This document shows, in pieces, positions 1 through 8,620 of a DNA stretch of 64,000 nucleotides (its first letter is position 1; each line of letters starts with the position of its first letter). This DNA comes from Clostridiaceae bacterium (GTDB lineage Bacteria; Bacillota; Clostridia; DSM-8532). Made by a program: the position numbers and the translations under genes. The notes under the pieces are model-generated. The model saw nothing but the letters and a program-made list of their open reading frames with translations, was not told where the DNA came from and did no database searches. The stretch lies in contig JAAYNA010000084.1 in the NCBI GenBank assembly GCA_012521105.1, positions 1-64,000 on the forward strand. Reading direction: 5' to 3'.

Positions 1-65
1 CTTATTTCCTATGTGAGTAATAAATTCTGTTAAACAAATATGATAATAACAAACAGGTGATAATA

Positions 66-857
66 TTGTTCGACTACGAAGAGTTTAAAAAGGCTTTTTA
101 CGAACACTCAACAATAGACTTAAACCTTTATAAGGAAAAACAGATGAAACGCCGTCTGACGTCATTGGTTGAGAGAAACGGGTTTTCCAGCTTTATGGAT
201 TTTTTCCAGGCAACACTTAAAGATAAAAACTTATATCAGACATTCATCAATTATCTTACCATTAATGTTTCGGAGTTTTACAGGAATCCAAATCAATGGG
301 AAATACTGGAAAGTAAAATCATTCCCATGATAATTGATAAGAAGGGTTCAATTGAAAGAATAAAAATTTGGAGTTCGGCATGTTCCACAGGGGATGAACC
401 TTACACACTTGTAATGATACTAAGCAATTTTTTCCCCTTATCTCAAATTAGAATTATAGCTTCTGATATAGATCTGTCTGCAATTGAAAAAGCAAAACAG
501 GGACTATATTCTTCAAGAAGCATTAAGGATTTACCAAAAGAATATTTAAATAAGTATTTTACACGTATTAGTGATGACTCGTATAAAATTTCTGACGATA
601 TTAAAAAATGTGTTGATTTCAGACAGTTAAACCTTCTTCGTGATCCATACCCTCAGCAAATGGATCTGATAGTGTGCCGTAATGTGCTGATATATTTCAC
701 AGAAGAAGCTAAATCCCAGATATATGTTAATTTTAACCGTGCCCTTGTGGACGATGGAATACTATTTATAGGCAGTACAGAACAAATAATTGGAGCAAGC
801 AAATATGGCTTAAAACCCGTTAATACCTTTTTCTATCAAAAAATCCAGAGTGTATAG
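66..857 (+). CDS. cheR: CheR-type chemotaxis protein methyltransferase
   Basis: Transfers methyl groups from S-adenosylmethionine to glutamates of chemoreceptors in the cytoplasm. The 263-aa product has the CheR N-terminal helical domain (about residues 1-75, with the conserved NVSEFYRNPNQW segment) and a Rossmann methyltransferase domain: the SAM loop WSSACSTGDEPYTL, the acidic ASDID strand end, and the late NVLIYF motif. Length is normal for the family. I chose the TTG at 66 because AGGTGA sits 5 bases upstream; an in-frame GTG at 57 has no ribosome binding site. No other intact chemotaxis gene lies beside it here; a decayed cheB fragment occurs far away near 53.1 kb. Function of the family is well established; its receptor partners cannot be seen. 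Confidence 0.93.
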   Translation: MFDYEEFKKAFYEHSTIDLNLYKEKQMKRRLTSLVERNGFSSFMDFFQATLKDKNLYQTFINYLTINVSEFYRNPNQWEILESKIIPMIIDKKGSIERIKIWSSACSTGDEPYTLVMILSNFFPLSQIRIIASDIDLSAIEKAKQGLYSSRSIKDLPKEYLNKYFTRISDDSYKISDDIKKCVDFRQLNLLRDPYPQQMDLIVCRNVLIYFTEEAKSQIYVNFNRALVDDGILFIGSTEQIIGASKYGLKPVNTFFYQKIQSV

Positions 858-949
858 AAGTCTTTTGTTAAAGGATACGCTGTGAGAAGCTGCTGTCGGT
901 AATTAAATAAAGAAACAGATTTATCCGGAGCTCATTAAAGAGCTCCATA

Positions 950-984
950 AAAATAAAGAAAATATCGAAATCCAGTTTCGATAT
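950..984 (-). terminator. Intrinsic terminator of the M14 peptidase gene
   Basis: A perfect 9-bp stem (962-970 with 976-984, loop TCCAG) lies 31 bases past the stop codon of the minus-strand gene and is followed on that strand by a T-rich stretch. A second 7-bp hairpin (927-946, GGAGCTC/GAGCTCC) lies between it and the end of cheR but has no T tract. Confidence 0.6.
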
Positions 985-1014
985 ACGAAAGTAACTTAGT
1001 ATTATGTTAAATGA

Positions 1015-2286
1015 TTATATAATAGGAGCAAGGAGCATGATTTCCTCGTTATCATTATAGATTGTATCAAATTGAGAAATGGGGAGCGGATTTCTTCCCA
1101 GCCCTGCTTCAATTGTGTAGCCCGGCCTTCCAAACTCTTCAATAAACCAGTCCTTGAAACCTGCGTATGCAGCTTCATAGGGTGTTTCAGACAGTGCATA
1201 ACCGCTTGCGCGGGCAAATATTTCACCTATTTCCCTTGCCCTTGGGATTTGCATATTTTTATAAAGCCAGAAAATAACTTCTCCCTGAGTGTGGTATGCA
1301 ATTACGAGTTTAAAATTATGCTGTCTTGTAAAATTAACCATGGTTTGAGTTTCGGGCTCAGATAAAGGAGAAGGCCCTCCAAAACGGGTGGGTCCCGGGC
1401 CAAAGATACCAAGAGACTCTTCCTGTGCTTTGGCATCCTCCCAACTTGCAGGATAATTTCTGTTCAAATCCGTACCTCTTATATTTGCCTGCCAAACCTG
1501 TGAAAAAGGCAGTCCTGTTCTGTTCCACTGAAGAAGCTGATCGTAATACGGATTGTCGGGCTTAAGTCCTTCAAGTACGAGGTTTATCCCATCAGGATTA
1601 ACCATTGGTATAATGTATATACTGCTTCTGTTCCATATTTCGCGAACATTATAACCTCTGATAGAATACCCTGAAGCGTATGCACGACAGAAGTTTTCTA
1701 TAAATTTCATCAGCAGCGGAGTTGTGATCCATTCAAGAGCATGATGGGCACCGTTATAATGAACTTCAACAGGACCTGTGCCCAGTCTGATGTAATACAG
1801 GTTTCTGCCAAGTACACTTTTGCCTGCAATACCTGTTTCGATAAACGGATATCTGGCCTCAAGCCCGTCAATATCCATTTCCATGATATCATATGTATAA
1901 TCAATATCGGTAAAGACTACGTCAATACCATAGGGAACGGTAATTATCTGTCCTACTCTGAGATATAACGGATTTACACCCGGGTTTGCAGTAAGTATAG
2001 CATTAACAGTTGTGTAATATCTTTGAGCAATTTTGTACAAAGTATCACCCGGACGAATTGTATATGTATCGTATCCTCGAAGAAAACTTTGAAAATAATT
2101 CCAAGTAACAGGCCCTACTATTCCGTCGGGTGTAAGCCCATTATCCCTCTGAAAAGCTATTACCGCGCGCTGAGTTTGCGGACCATAAATCCCGTCTACA
2201 GGCCCGGGATTATAACCGATTCTTGCCAACAGACTTTGAATTAATTTTACATATGGTCCTCTGGAACCAAGCCTTAATGTTTCCAT
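1015..2286 (-). CDS. LysM-containing M14 zinc carboxypeptidase, gamma-D-glutamyl-diaminopimelate endopeptidase type
   Basis: Predicted muropeptide-cleaving zinc peptidase of the Bacillus sphaericus endopeptidase I type, which cuts gamma-D-Glu-diaminopimelate bonds. Domains in order: peptidoglycan-binding domain 1 (about residues 5-60, with GYNPGPVDGIYGPQTQRAV), one LysM (about 75-117, YTIRPGDTLYKIA), then the M14 catalytic domain from about 125 to the end. Zinc ligands are visible in GAHHALEW (H-x-x-E) and the later YHTQGE; the general-base glutamate is in YTIEAGLG. There is no signal peptide, as in the sporulation-associated enzymes of this family, so action in the mother cell or spore is inferred. 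Start: ATG at 2286 with GGTGA five bases upstream; a TTG at 2301 is in frame but has no binding site. Single gene, opposite to both neighbours. Confidence 0.88.
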   Translation of the reverse strand: METLRLGSRGPYVKLIQSLLARIGYNPGPVDGIYGPQTQRAVIAFQRDNGLTPDGIVGPVTWNYFQSFLRGYDTYTIRPGDTLYKIAQRYYTTVNAILTANPGVNPLYLRVGQIITVPYGIDVVFTDIDYTYDIMEMDIDGLEARYPFIETGIAGKSVLGRNLYYIRLGTGPVEVHYNGAHHALEWITTPLLMKFIENFCRAYASGYSIRGYNVREIWNRSSIYIIPMVNPDGINLVLEGLKPDNPYYDQLLQWNRTGLPFSQVWQANIRGTDLNRNYPASWEDAKAQEESLGIFGPGPTRFGGPSPLSEPETQTMVNFTRQHNFKLVIAYHTQGEVIFWLYKNMQIPRAREIGEIFARASGYALSETPYEAAYAGFKDWFIEEFGRPGYTIEAGLGRNPLPISQFDTIYNDNEEIMLLAPII

Positions 2287-2472
2287 AAAATCACCACACA
2301 ATGAAAATTCCTGCTATAACATCATATTATACTAACCCGAAATGGTTACAAAGCGATGGATAGCATAATAAGCATTGATATGATAAAATATGAAGGCTGA
2401 TACTAAAAAGAGATTCACTGTTTGTTAAAATGAATTTTGGGGGATTTATAAAATAAAGAGTGGGGTTTTTAC

Positions 2473-3597
2473 ATGAAAAAGATAATTATAGCACCTGATT
2501 CTTTTAAAGGTACCATGAGCTCTATAAGAATATGTGACATTATGGAGGAAGAGATAAGAAAGTTTTTCCCTGATGCAGAAATAAATAAAATTCCGGTTGC
2601 GGATGGTGGTGAGGGAACGGTTGATTCCCTGATAGAAGCAGGTAAAGGTAAAAAAGTTTTTGTGAAGGTTAAGGATCCGTACTTTGAAACCATAGATTCT
2701 TTCTATGGAATTTTGTCTGATGGAGAAACAGCCGTTATTGAAATGGCGGCAGCAGCAGGATTGCCACTGGTAGAAAACAGAAAAAATCCTTCTGCAACAA
2801 CCACATATGGTGTTGGGGAGCTAATAAGACATGCAGTTTCAAAGGGATGCAAAAATATAATAATAGGTCTTGGCGGAAGCTGCACGAATGATGGCGGAGC
2901 AGGCATGGCAGCTGCTCTTGGTGTTAAATTCACGGATGAAGAAGGGAAGGAATTTATACCCGTAGGGGGAACCCTGTCTCAAGTAAAGAAAATTGACGCA
3001 TCGGAAATGTTGGACTTGTCGGGTTTAACAATTACAGCTATGTGTGATGTGAACAATCCTTTGTGCGGTGAAAATGGAGCATCTAAAATTTTTGGCCCTC
3101 AAAAAGGTGCCGATAAGGAAATGACAGAACTTCTTGATAGAAACTTAAAACATTTCGCAAATATTATAAAATCACAGCTTAACAAAGATATAATTGACAT
3201 GCCGGGAGCTGGTGCAGCAGGAGGACTGGGAGCAGGAGTCGCGGTTTTTCTTAATGCAGAACTGAAACAGGGTATAGATGTTGTTCTTGATACTGTAGAT
3301 TTTAATACGCTGCTGGACCAAGCCAATTTGGTTTTTACCGGAGAAGGGAGGATTGACGGGCAAAGCCTTAGAGGCAAGGTGGTCCATGGAGTTGCTATAA
3401 GGGCCAAAAAATACGGTGTTCCTGTTATTGCTGTTGTTGGAGATATTGGTGACGGAATTGAAGATATTTATAATGCAGGAGTTTCTGCAATAATGAGTAT
3501 TAATAGGGTTGCTGTACCATTTGAAATTGCAAGGCTGAGAAGTGAAAAAGATCTTGCTCTTACAATGAATACAATTATGAGACTTTTGAATCTTTAA
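2473..3597 (+). CDS. garK: Glycerate kinase (GarK/GlxK family)
   Basis: Phosphorylates D-glycerate with ATP, most likely at the 2-position as in the GarK/GlxK family. The 374-aa length is typical. Visible family motifs are APDSFKGTMSS at the N terminus, ADGGEGTVDSL near residue 44, the glycine-rich GLGGSCTNDGGAGMAAALG around 134-152, and TGEGRIDGQSLRGKVVHG near 293. It is a single gene; neighbours (M14 peptidase on the opposite strand, MATE exporter with its own promoter) do not indicate the pathway. The ATG at 2473 follows a purine-rich GAGTGGGG segment. Family assignment is firm; the regiochemistry and the exact symbol are inference. Confidence 0.92.
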   Translation: MKKIIIAPDSFKGTMSSIRICDIMEEEIRKFFPDAEINKIPVADGGEGTVDSLIEAGKGKKVFVKVKDPYFETIDSFYGILSDGETAVIEMAAAAGLPLVENRKNPSATTTYGVGELIRHAVSKGCKNIIIGLGGSCTNDGGAGMAAALGVKFTDEEGKEFIPVGGTLSQVKKIDASEMLDLSGLTITAMCDVNNPLCGENGASKIFGPQKGADKEMTELLDRNLKHFANIIKSQLNKDIIDMPGAGAAGGLGAGVAVFLNAELKQGIDVVLDTVDFNTLLDQANLVFTGEGRIDGQSLRGKVVHGVAIRAKKYGVPVIAVVGDIGDGIEDIYNAGVSAIMSINRVAVPFEIARLRSEKDLALTMNTIMRLLNL

Positions 3598-3622
3598 GGA
3601 ATTTGAAATTGTCCCCAACCAC

Positions 3623-3651
3623 TTGAAAATTTCTTAAAAAGAATATATTAT
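3623..3651 (+). promoter_or_regulatory. Sigma-A-type promoter of the MATE gene
   Basis: TTGAAA (3623-3628), 17-base spacer, TATTAT (3646-3651). It lies about 95 bases upstream of the MATE start codon and after the end of the glycerate kinase gene. Confidence 0.65.
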
Positions 3652-3744
3652 ACTCTAAGTTTGCGTTTTTTATGTTGAAAGATGTCAGATCCATTCTTTC
3701 TATCATACTTTGCTATTAGTTTTTTATGAAAAGGAGATTATAAA

Positions 3745-5121
3745 TTGCTAAAGAAAAACCATGAAATAGATATGTGCAATGGGCCATTATTAGGGAAAAT
3801 CATTATTTTTTCAATTCCTATGATTTTATCGGGAATTTTACAGTTACTATACAATGCAGCCGATGTAATTGTTGTAGGACGTTATTCCGGTAGTACTGCT
3901 CTTGCCGCAGTGGGTTCTACTGGCTCGCTTACAAACTTAATAATCAGTTTATTTATGGGTTTATCTGTGGGAACAAGTGTTACTATTGCGCAGTACTATG
4001 GGGCCGGTGACTGGAAGAATGTCAGCAGGGTTGTACATACCTCTGTTGCTACAAGTTTTATCTGTGGTATTTTTGTCAGTATAATCGGAATATTCATGGC
4101 TGAAAAGTTCCTTATTGCAATGGACACTCCTTATGATGTTTTGGATCAGGCAGCATTATACATGCGCATATATTTTATTGGAGTGCCTGCCTCAATGGTT
4201 TATAATTTCGGAAGCTCCATATTGAGAGCTGCAGGTGATACAAGAAGGCCATTTATATACCTGTCACTATCAGGTTTGGTTAATGTTGTACTAAATCTGT
4301 TCTTTGTAATTGTTTTTAATATGGGAGTTGCAGGGGTTGCATGGGCAACGGTTATTTCACAGGTTCTTTCGGCTGTGTTAATCATAACATGCTTGACGCA
4401 GTTTAACGGGCCCTGCAGACTTGTTTTAAAGGATATAAAAATCTATCGCGATAAGCTTTGGGAAATAGTGAAGATTGGCCTGCCGGCCGGGTTACAGGGC
4501 TCAATCTTTTCTATATCAAACGTACTGGTTCAATCATCTGTAAATTCATTCGGCTCTGCCGTTGTTGCAGGAAATTCTGCAGCCAGTAACATTGAAGGTT
4601 TTATATATGTTTCAATGAATGCTATTTATAACACGGCTTTGACTTTTACAGGCCAGAATACAGGTGCAAAAAAGTACAACCGTATAAACCGCATACTTGG
4701 AATATGCCTTTCAACCGTTTTTGTTATCGGATTTGGAATGGGTATGCTTGTACTGGTTTTCGGCAGGCAACTTATAGGAATATATGCGCCAAATAATATA
4801 GAAGTTATAAAATATGGAATGAATCGCTTGTCTGTTATCACGAAAACCTATTTTTTATGCGGTATGATGGATGTTATGGTTGGAATGTTAAGGGGAATGG
4901 GTAAATCCTTTATGCCGATGGTGGTATCAGTTGTGGGTGTTTGTGGAATAAGAATTTCATGGATATTCATAGTTTTTGCTCAAAACCGGGATCTGACAAC
5001 ACTTTATTTATCTTACCCGGTATCCTGGTTTGCAACCTTCCTGATACACTTTATAACATATTTTATAATAAAAAAGCGGATTGAAGCAAAAGAAAGCATA
5101 TTGGAAGTTCAACCGATATAA
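3745..5121 (+). CDS. MATE family efflux transporter
   Basis: Integral membrane antiporter of the multidrug and toxin extrusion family, expected to export cationic compounds using a sodium or proton gradient. The 458-aa protein shows about twelve hydrophobic segments in two similar halves, beginning with LGKIIIFSIPMILSGILQLL and the typical first-half signature YNAADVIVVGRYSG; the second half starts around residue 235 (GLPAGLQGSIFSISN). Length fits the family. TTG start at 3745 with AAGGAG 7-8 bases upstream. It is monocistronic, having its own promoter and a strong terminator. Substrate cannot be told from sequence. Confidence 0.93.
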   Translation: MLKKNHEIDMCNGPLLGKIIIFSIPMILSGILQLLYNAADVIVVGRYSGSTALAAVGSTGSLTNLIISLFMGLSVGTSVTIAQYYGAGDWKNVSRVVHTSVATSFICGIFVSIIGIFMAEKFLIAMDTPYDVLDQAALYMRIYFIGVPASMVYNFGSSILRAAGDTRRPFIYLSLSGLVNVVLNLFFVIVFNMGVAGVAWATVISQVLSAVLIITCLTQFNGPCRLVLKDIKIYRDKLWEIVKIGLPAGLQGSIFSISNVLVQSSVNSFGSAVVAGNSAASNIEGFIYVSMNAIYNTALTFTGQNTGAKKYNRINRILGICLSTVFVIGFGMGMLVLVFGRQLIGIYAPNNIEVIKYGMNRLSVITKTYFLCGMMDVMVGMLRGMGKSFMPMVVSVVGVCGIRISWIFIVFAQNRDLTTLYLSYPVSWFATFLIHFITYFIIKKRIEAKESILEVQPI

Positions 5122-5136
5122 CTTTTTTAGAAAAAT

Positions 5137-5171
5137 AAAAAACTCTCTGTGTTTATCCCGGAGAGTTTTTT
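5137..5171 (+). terminator. Intrinsic terminator after the MATE gene
   Basis: Stem AAAAAACTCTC (5137-5147) pairs with GAGAGTTTTTT (5161-5171), the right arm ending in a six-T run; 16 bases after the MATE stop codon. Confidence 0.85.
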
Positions 5172-5175
5172 CATT

Positions 5176-5289
5176 TCACTGGTATCAGACGATGAATACA
5201 GGATTTACTCAAAAGAAGAAAAAGAATTCATAGAAGCTGAGAGTGAATATATGCAATATATATGCGAAAGCTTACGTGGAGGGTTTTAG
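5176..5289 (+). pseudogene. Possible short coding relic, unrecognised
   Basis: Right after the MATE terminator one frame stays open with a coding-like, charged composition (SDDEYRIYSKEEKEFIEAE, then ending in ESLRGGF before TAG at 5287-5289). It has no ribosome binding site and no proper start: the only in-frame alternative start lies inside the terminator stem. It looks like the C-terminal end of a lost gene. I do not recognise the parent protein. Low confidence. Confidence 0.25.
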
Positions 5290-5316
5290 CCACTCATGTC
5301 TAAGTGCCATGTCAGG

Positions 5317-5353
5317 GTAAAAATTAAGGGTTCCAGCAAAATCCTGGAACCCT
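5317..5353 (-). terminator. Intrinsic terminator of tRNA-Leu
   Basis: An 11-bp perfect stem (5326-5336 with 5344-5354, GGGTTCCAG/CTGGAACCC core, loop of 7) begins at the CCA end of the tRNA and is followed on the minus strand by AATTTTTAC. Confidence 0.85.
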
Positions 5354-5440
5354 TGGTGCGAAAGGCGGGACTTGAACCCGCACGTGCTTGCGCACACTAG
5401 AACCTGAATCTAGCGAGTCTGCCAATTCCACCACTTTCGC
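5354..5440 (-). tRNA. tRNA-Leu (anticodon CAG)
   Basis: Read on the minus strand the 87-base gene folds as a class II tRNA: acceptor stem GCGAAAG/CTTTCGC, anticodon stem CTAGA/TCTAG with loop TTCAGGT giving anticodon CAG, a long variable arm (GTGTGCGCAAGCAC region), T loop GTTCAAGTC, discriminator A and an encoded CCA (5354-5356). The long variable arm and A73 fit leucine. It decodes CUG. It has its own consensus promoter and terminator and is not part of a tRNA cluster. Confidence 0.96.
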
Positions 5441-5466
5441 ATGATATGTTTATTGCAACAATGTTT

Positions 5467-5495
5467 ATTATAAAGTGGAGAAATTGGTTTGTCAA
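5467..5495 (-). promoter_or_regulatory. Consensus promoter of tRNA-Leu
   Basis: On the minus strand TTGACA (5495-5490), 17-base spacer, TATAAT (5472-5467): a perfect match to the sigma-A consensus, ending 26 bases upstream of the mature tRNA 5' end. Confidence 0.92.
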
Positions 5496-5530
5496 TAGTA
5501 AATAGAAGCCAAAAGTTATGTAAATGCATA

Positions 5531-5794
5531 TTATTTAATATTTATATACCAGTCATTGGCTTCCTTTGTAAGTTGTTCACCACCGTTACTGTAGTATAGC
5601 TTAACCATTTCGTCAAAATAACTGATGGGTTTATCACCTGTTATGATTGACATAAAAGCTTCATCTATTAATTTGTTAAGCTCAGAGCTGTACTCACCTG
5701 CAGATGGCAATGAAATTAACAGTTTGTTTGTGTGGTATATAAACCTGTCGGGATCATTCATCAAGCCTTCAATCCAGCTGGCTCTTGGTCCCAT
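5531..5794 (-). pseudogene. C-terminal fragment of an extracellular sugar-binding protein
   Basis: An isolated 87-aa open frame matches the C-terminal end of ABC-transporter solute-binding lipoproteins for sugars (family 1 type): the segment GDKPISYFDEMVKLYYSNGG followed by EQLTKEANDWY is the typical tail of these proteins of roughly 400-550 aa. Nothing of the signal peptide, lipobox or the two lobes is present upstream, there is no ribosome binding site at the ATG (5794), and no permease genes follow. I read it as a relic of a deleted transporter gene. Similarity is from family knowledge and was not searched. Confidence 0.6.
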
Positions 5795-6099
5795 TCTCAG
5801 GTAAATTAAATATATAAATGATAGAATGCATTTGCATTCATATCAGCCTTTTACATCGATAAATTGGATTGGCGTTTATACAAGATAACAACCGTCCAGG
5901 ACTTTTACGGAAAGATTATTAGTTTTTGTTTCTTTTCTAACCATTGTACTTGTTGTATAATTAATTTAAGCTGGTCTTTCGCTTTTTGCGGTAAACAAGT
6001 ACCCGCTGCCTGTAAGATGATGATGTAATTTTTAGCCTCGTTATGTTTGGTGTAGATTTGAAAAAAGTATATGGTAATAATAAGGGATGGAGGAATTTT
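5795..6099. other. 305-base intergenic region with possible gene debris
   Basis: AT-rich stretch between the solute-binding-protein relic and the small membrane peptide. It holds a short inverted repeat (5824-5830 with 5833-5839, GAATGCA/TGCATTC). On the minus strand 5905-6050 is open and amphipathic (for example PQKAKDQLKLIIQQVQWLEK), resembling a helical piece of a degraded protein, possibly a transposase; this is a weak guess. No clear promoter or RNA was seen. Confidence 0.3.
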
Positions 6100-6240
6100 A
6101 TGAATGAAAGTGATAAGCAAAAGAGGTGGAAAACGGTTGTTGTTTTTCTGTTTATTTTTATTCCGGTAATTGCTGTTATAATGGCATTTTTTCTAATGAA
6201 GAAAGGTCTGAAAAAGGAATTTACCATTACCATAAAATGA
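6100..6240 (+). CDS. Small single-pass membrane protein, 46 aa
   Basis: Unrecognised. The product has a charged N terminus (MNESDKQKRWK), one strongly hydrophobic segment of about 22 residues (VVVFLFIFIPVIAVIMAFFLM) and a lysine-rich C-terminal tail (KKGLKKEF). The positive charges flank the membrane segment on both sides, so orientation is unclear. The ATG at 6100 is preceded by GGAGG (6089-6093) at good spacing, which supports real translation; a longer reading from 6043 lacks a binding site. It lies 38 bases before tcdA and may be cotranscribed with it. Confidence 0.6.
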   Translation: MNESDKQKRWKTVVVFLFIFIPVIAVIMAFFLMKKGLKKEFTITIK

Positions 6241-6278
6241 TAAATAATGCATAAAAATTTATTAGAAAGGTATGAAAT

Positions 6279-7031
6279 ATGCTTCATGAATTTTCCAGGA
6301 CAGAGCTTTTAATAGGTAAGGACGCATTAAATAAACTTAAAAACAGCAGAGTTGCTATATTTGGAATCGGAGGTGTAGGCTCCTTTGTTGCTGAAGGCCT
6401 TGTAAGGTCCGGTGTAGGCAAGTTTGTACTTATTGATGATGACTTGATATGTTTGACGAATATTAACCGCCAACTTCATGCAACTAGAAAAACAATAGGT
6501 AAAGCCAAGGTTGAAGTAATGCGCGACAGAATCCTTGAAATAAACCCAAAAGCCGAAGTTATTGCTATAAAAAAGTTTTATATGCCCGATTGCGCCATGG
6601 AAATTATACGTGGTGACGAAGACTATATAGTTGATGCCATTGATACCGTAACTGCAAAAATAGATTTGATTGTTAATGCAAAAAAACTGAATATTCCAAT
6701 AATAAGTGCTATGGGGGCGGGAAATAAACTTGATCCTACCAGGTTTGAAGTTACCGACATATATAAAACCTCAATATGTCCCCTTGCAAAAGTTATGCGA
6801 AGAGAGCTCAGAAAACGGGGCATTGATTCACTAAAAGTAGTCTATTCGAAAGAAGAACCCACAAAACCCGACGAAACTGAAGAAAACAGTTGCAGAACAG
6901 GTTGCGTTTGTCCTAAGGGAACTGAACGCAAGTGCACGGTACGGCGACAGGTTCCTGGGAGCATTTCTTTTGTTCCGTCTGTTGCAGGCCTGATAATTGC
7001 CGGTGAAGTCATAAAAGATCTGATTAAATAA
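6279..7031 (+). CDS. tcdA: tRNA threonylcarbamoyladenosine dehydratase
   Basis: E1-like enzyme (also called CsdL/YgdL) that uses ATP to cyclise threonylcarbamoyladenosine 37 of ANN-decoding tRNAs into its hydantoin form. The 250-aa protein has the ThiF/MoeB Rossmann nucleotide site GIGGVGSFVAEGLVRSG at residues 30-46, the acidic strand end LIDDD, the arginine-finger region TNINRQLHA, and the family-specific SAMGAGNKLDPTRFEVTDI around 145-163. The later TSICPLAK and the C-terminal SFVPSVAGLIIAGEVI also fit TcdA. Length is typical. ATG start preceded by AAAGG. The context is not informative. Confidence 0.93.
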   Translation: MLHEFSRTELLIGKDALNKLKNSRVAIFGIGGVGSFVAEGLVRSGVGKFVLIDDDLICLTNINRQLHATRKTIGKAKVEVMRDRILEINPKAEVIAIKKFYMPDCAMEIIRGDEDYIVDAIDTVTAKIDLIVNAKKLNIPIISAMGAGNKLDPTRFEVTDIYKTSICPLAKVMRRELRKRGIDSLKVVYSKEEPTKPDETEENSCRTGCVCPKGTERKCTVRRQVPGSISFVPSVAGLIIAGEVIKDLIK

Positions 7032-7083
7032 CCCTGTTTTTTTTGATTTTCTGTCATTATATCCTATTTTTTTTTATGGAATA

Positions 7084-7112
7084 TGTTTACTTTCGGTAAA
7101 TTATTATATAAT
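7084..7112 (+). promoter_or_regulatory. Promoter of murD
   Basis: Perfect -10 TATAAT at 7107-7112; upstream TGTTTAC (7084-7090) gives a weak -35 at 16-17 bases. It lies about 75 bases before the murD start. Confidence 0.5.
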
Positions 7113-7187
7113 GAATTTAATAATCGATATTGCTTTAAATTTATTCCGGGTTAAAGCATTAACGGTTCTTTTGGAAGGTGGAAAAGT

Positions 7188-8576
7188 TTGAACGAAGCAT
7201 TGAAATTATATAAAGAGAAAATCAGTAGAAAAAGGGCTGCTGTTCTTGGTTTTGGAGTAAGCAACAGACCCCTGGCAAAAACAATAGCTAAATGGGGAGC
7301 TGATGTAACAGTCTTTGACAGAAAAAATGAAGGAGATTTTCCGGATCTTTCAGAATATAAAGAGATTGGCATTAAGTTTTCTCTTGGTCAGAGATACTTA
7401 GATAACCTTAAAGGTTTTGATGTGATCTTTCGAACTCCGGGCATGCACTTTGATATTCCTGAAATTCAACGGGAGTTGGCTGATGGAGCCGAACTTACAT
7501 CAGAGATGGAAGTATTTATGAAAATATGTCCTGCCAAGATATATGCTGTTACCGGAAGTGACGGCAAAACCACCACAACAACACTAATTTACGAAATGTT
7601 AAAACAGGAAGGTTATAATTGCTTTTTAGGCGGAAACATAGGTACTCCGTTAATTGATAAAGTTGAAGAAATAGATGTTAACGACAGAGTAGTATTGGAA
7701 CTTTCAAGCTTCCAGCTATTAACCATGAAAAACAGTCCCGATGTAGCTGTAATTTCAAACCTTTCACCCAATCATCTTGATATACATAAAACTATGGAAG
7801 AATATATAGATGCAAAAAAGAACATATACAGATATCAGACAGATAAAGACAGAGTTGTGATAAATTACGACAACCCGATAACAAGAAGCTTTATACCCGA
7901 GGTGAAGGGAAGGCTGATATTATTCAGCATAAAAGAAGAGTGTACAACCGGAACATTTTTGAAAGGAAATCTCATTATTTGCAGGGAAGGCGGTATGGAG
8001 AAGGAAATTATGCCCATTGAAGATATAAAACTTCCTGGCATGCATAATGTAGAAAATTATCTTGCGGCTATATCAGCAGTAATGCCTGAAGTAAGTAATG
8101 AATCCATTGTTAACGTAGCAAAGAATTTTTCAGGTGTTGAACACCGAAACGAATTTGTAAGAACTGTAAATGGTGTATCCTTCTACAATGATTCAATCGG
8201 TTCAAGCCCCACACGTACCGCAGCAACATTAAAATCCTTCAAAAAAAAGGTTATCTTGATCGCTGGAGGCTATGATAAGAAACTCTGTTACGATGAGCTT
8301 GGTGAAACTATTCACAAATATGTAAAATTAATGGTGCTTATGGGGGATACTGCAGATAAAATTGAAAAGGCTTACAAAAATTATGCAAGAAAAGCAAATG
8401 TCGAACCGCTTCCGGTAGTCAGGGTCAGGAATATGGAGGATGCGTTGAATTCAGCTTATCGTCTGGCCCAAAGTGGTGACATTGTAGTCCTTTCACCTGC
8501 AAGCGCAAGCTTTGACCTGTATTCGAATTTTATGGAAAGAGGAAATCATTTTAAGGAGTTGGTTCATCAACTATAG
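7188..8576 (+). CDS. murD: UDP-N-acetylmuramoyl-L-alanine--D-glutamate ligase
   Basis: Adds D-glutamate to UDP-MurNAc-L-Ala in cytoplasmic peptidoglycan precursor synthesis, using ATP. The 462-aa length is typical. An N-terminal UDP-binding Rossmann domain (VLGFGVSNRPLAK near residue 20) is followed by the Mur ligase ATP site GSDGKTTTT near 123, GGNIGTPL, LELSSFQL, the SNLSPNHLDIH motif near 190, and GVEHRNEF near 320. Start: TTG at 7188 with AAGGTGG seven bases upstream. Unlike in many bacteria the gene is not in a division/cell-wall cluster; it stands alone in front of the MoxR operon and has its own promoter. Confidence 0.96.
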   Translation: MNEALKLYKEKISRKRAAVLGFGVSNRPLAKTIAKWGADVTVFDRKNEGDFPDLSEYKEIGIKFSLGQRYLDNLKGFDVIFRTPGMHFDIPEIQRELADGAELTSEMEVFMKICPAKIYAVTGSDGKTTTTTLIYEMLKQEGYNCFLGGNIGTPLIDKVEEIDVNDRVVLELSSFQLLTMKNSPDVAVISNLSPNHLDIHKTMEEYIDAKKNIYRYQTDKDRVVINYDNPITRSFIPEVKGRLILFSIKEECTTGTFLKGNLIICREGGMEKEIMPIEDIKLPGMHNVENYLAAISAVMPEVSNESIVNVAKNFSGVEHRNEFVRTVNGVSFYNDSIGSSPTRTAATLKSFKKKVILIAGGYDKKLCYDELGETIHKYVKLMVLMGDTADKIEKAYKNYARKANVEPLPVVRVRNMEDALNSAYRLAQSGDIVVLSPASASFDLYSNFMERGNHFKELVHQL

Positions 8577-8620
8577 CCCGGCTGTAAATGGGCAATTGTA
8601 AACAAACAGGGGGTTTTACG

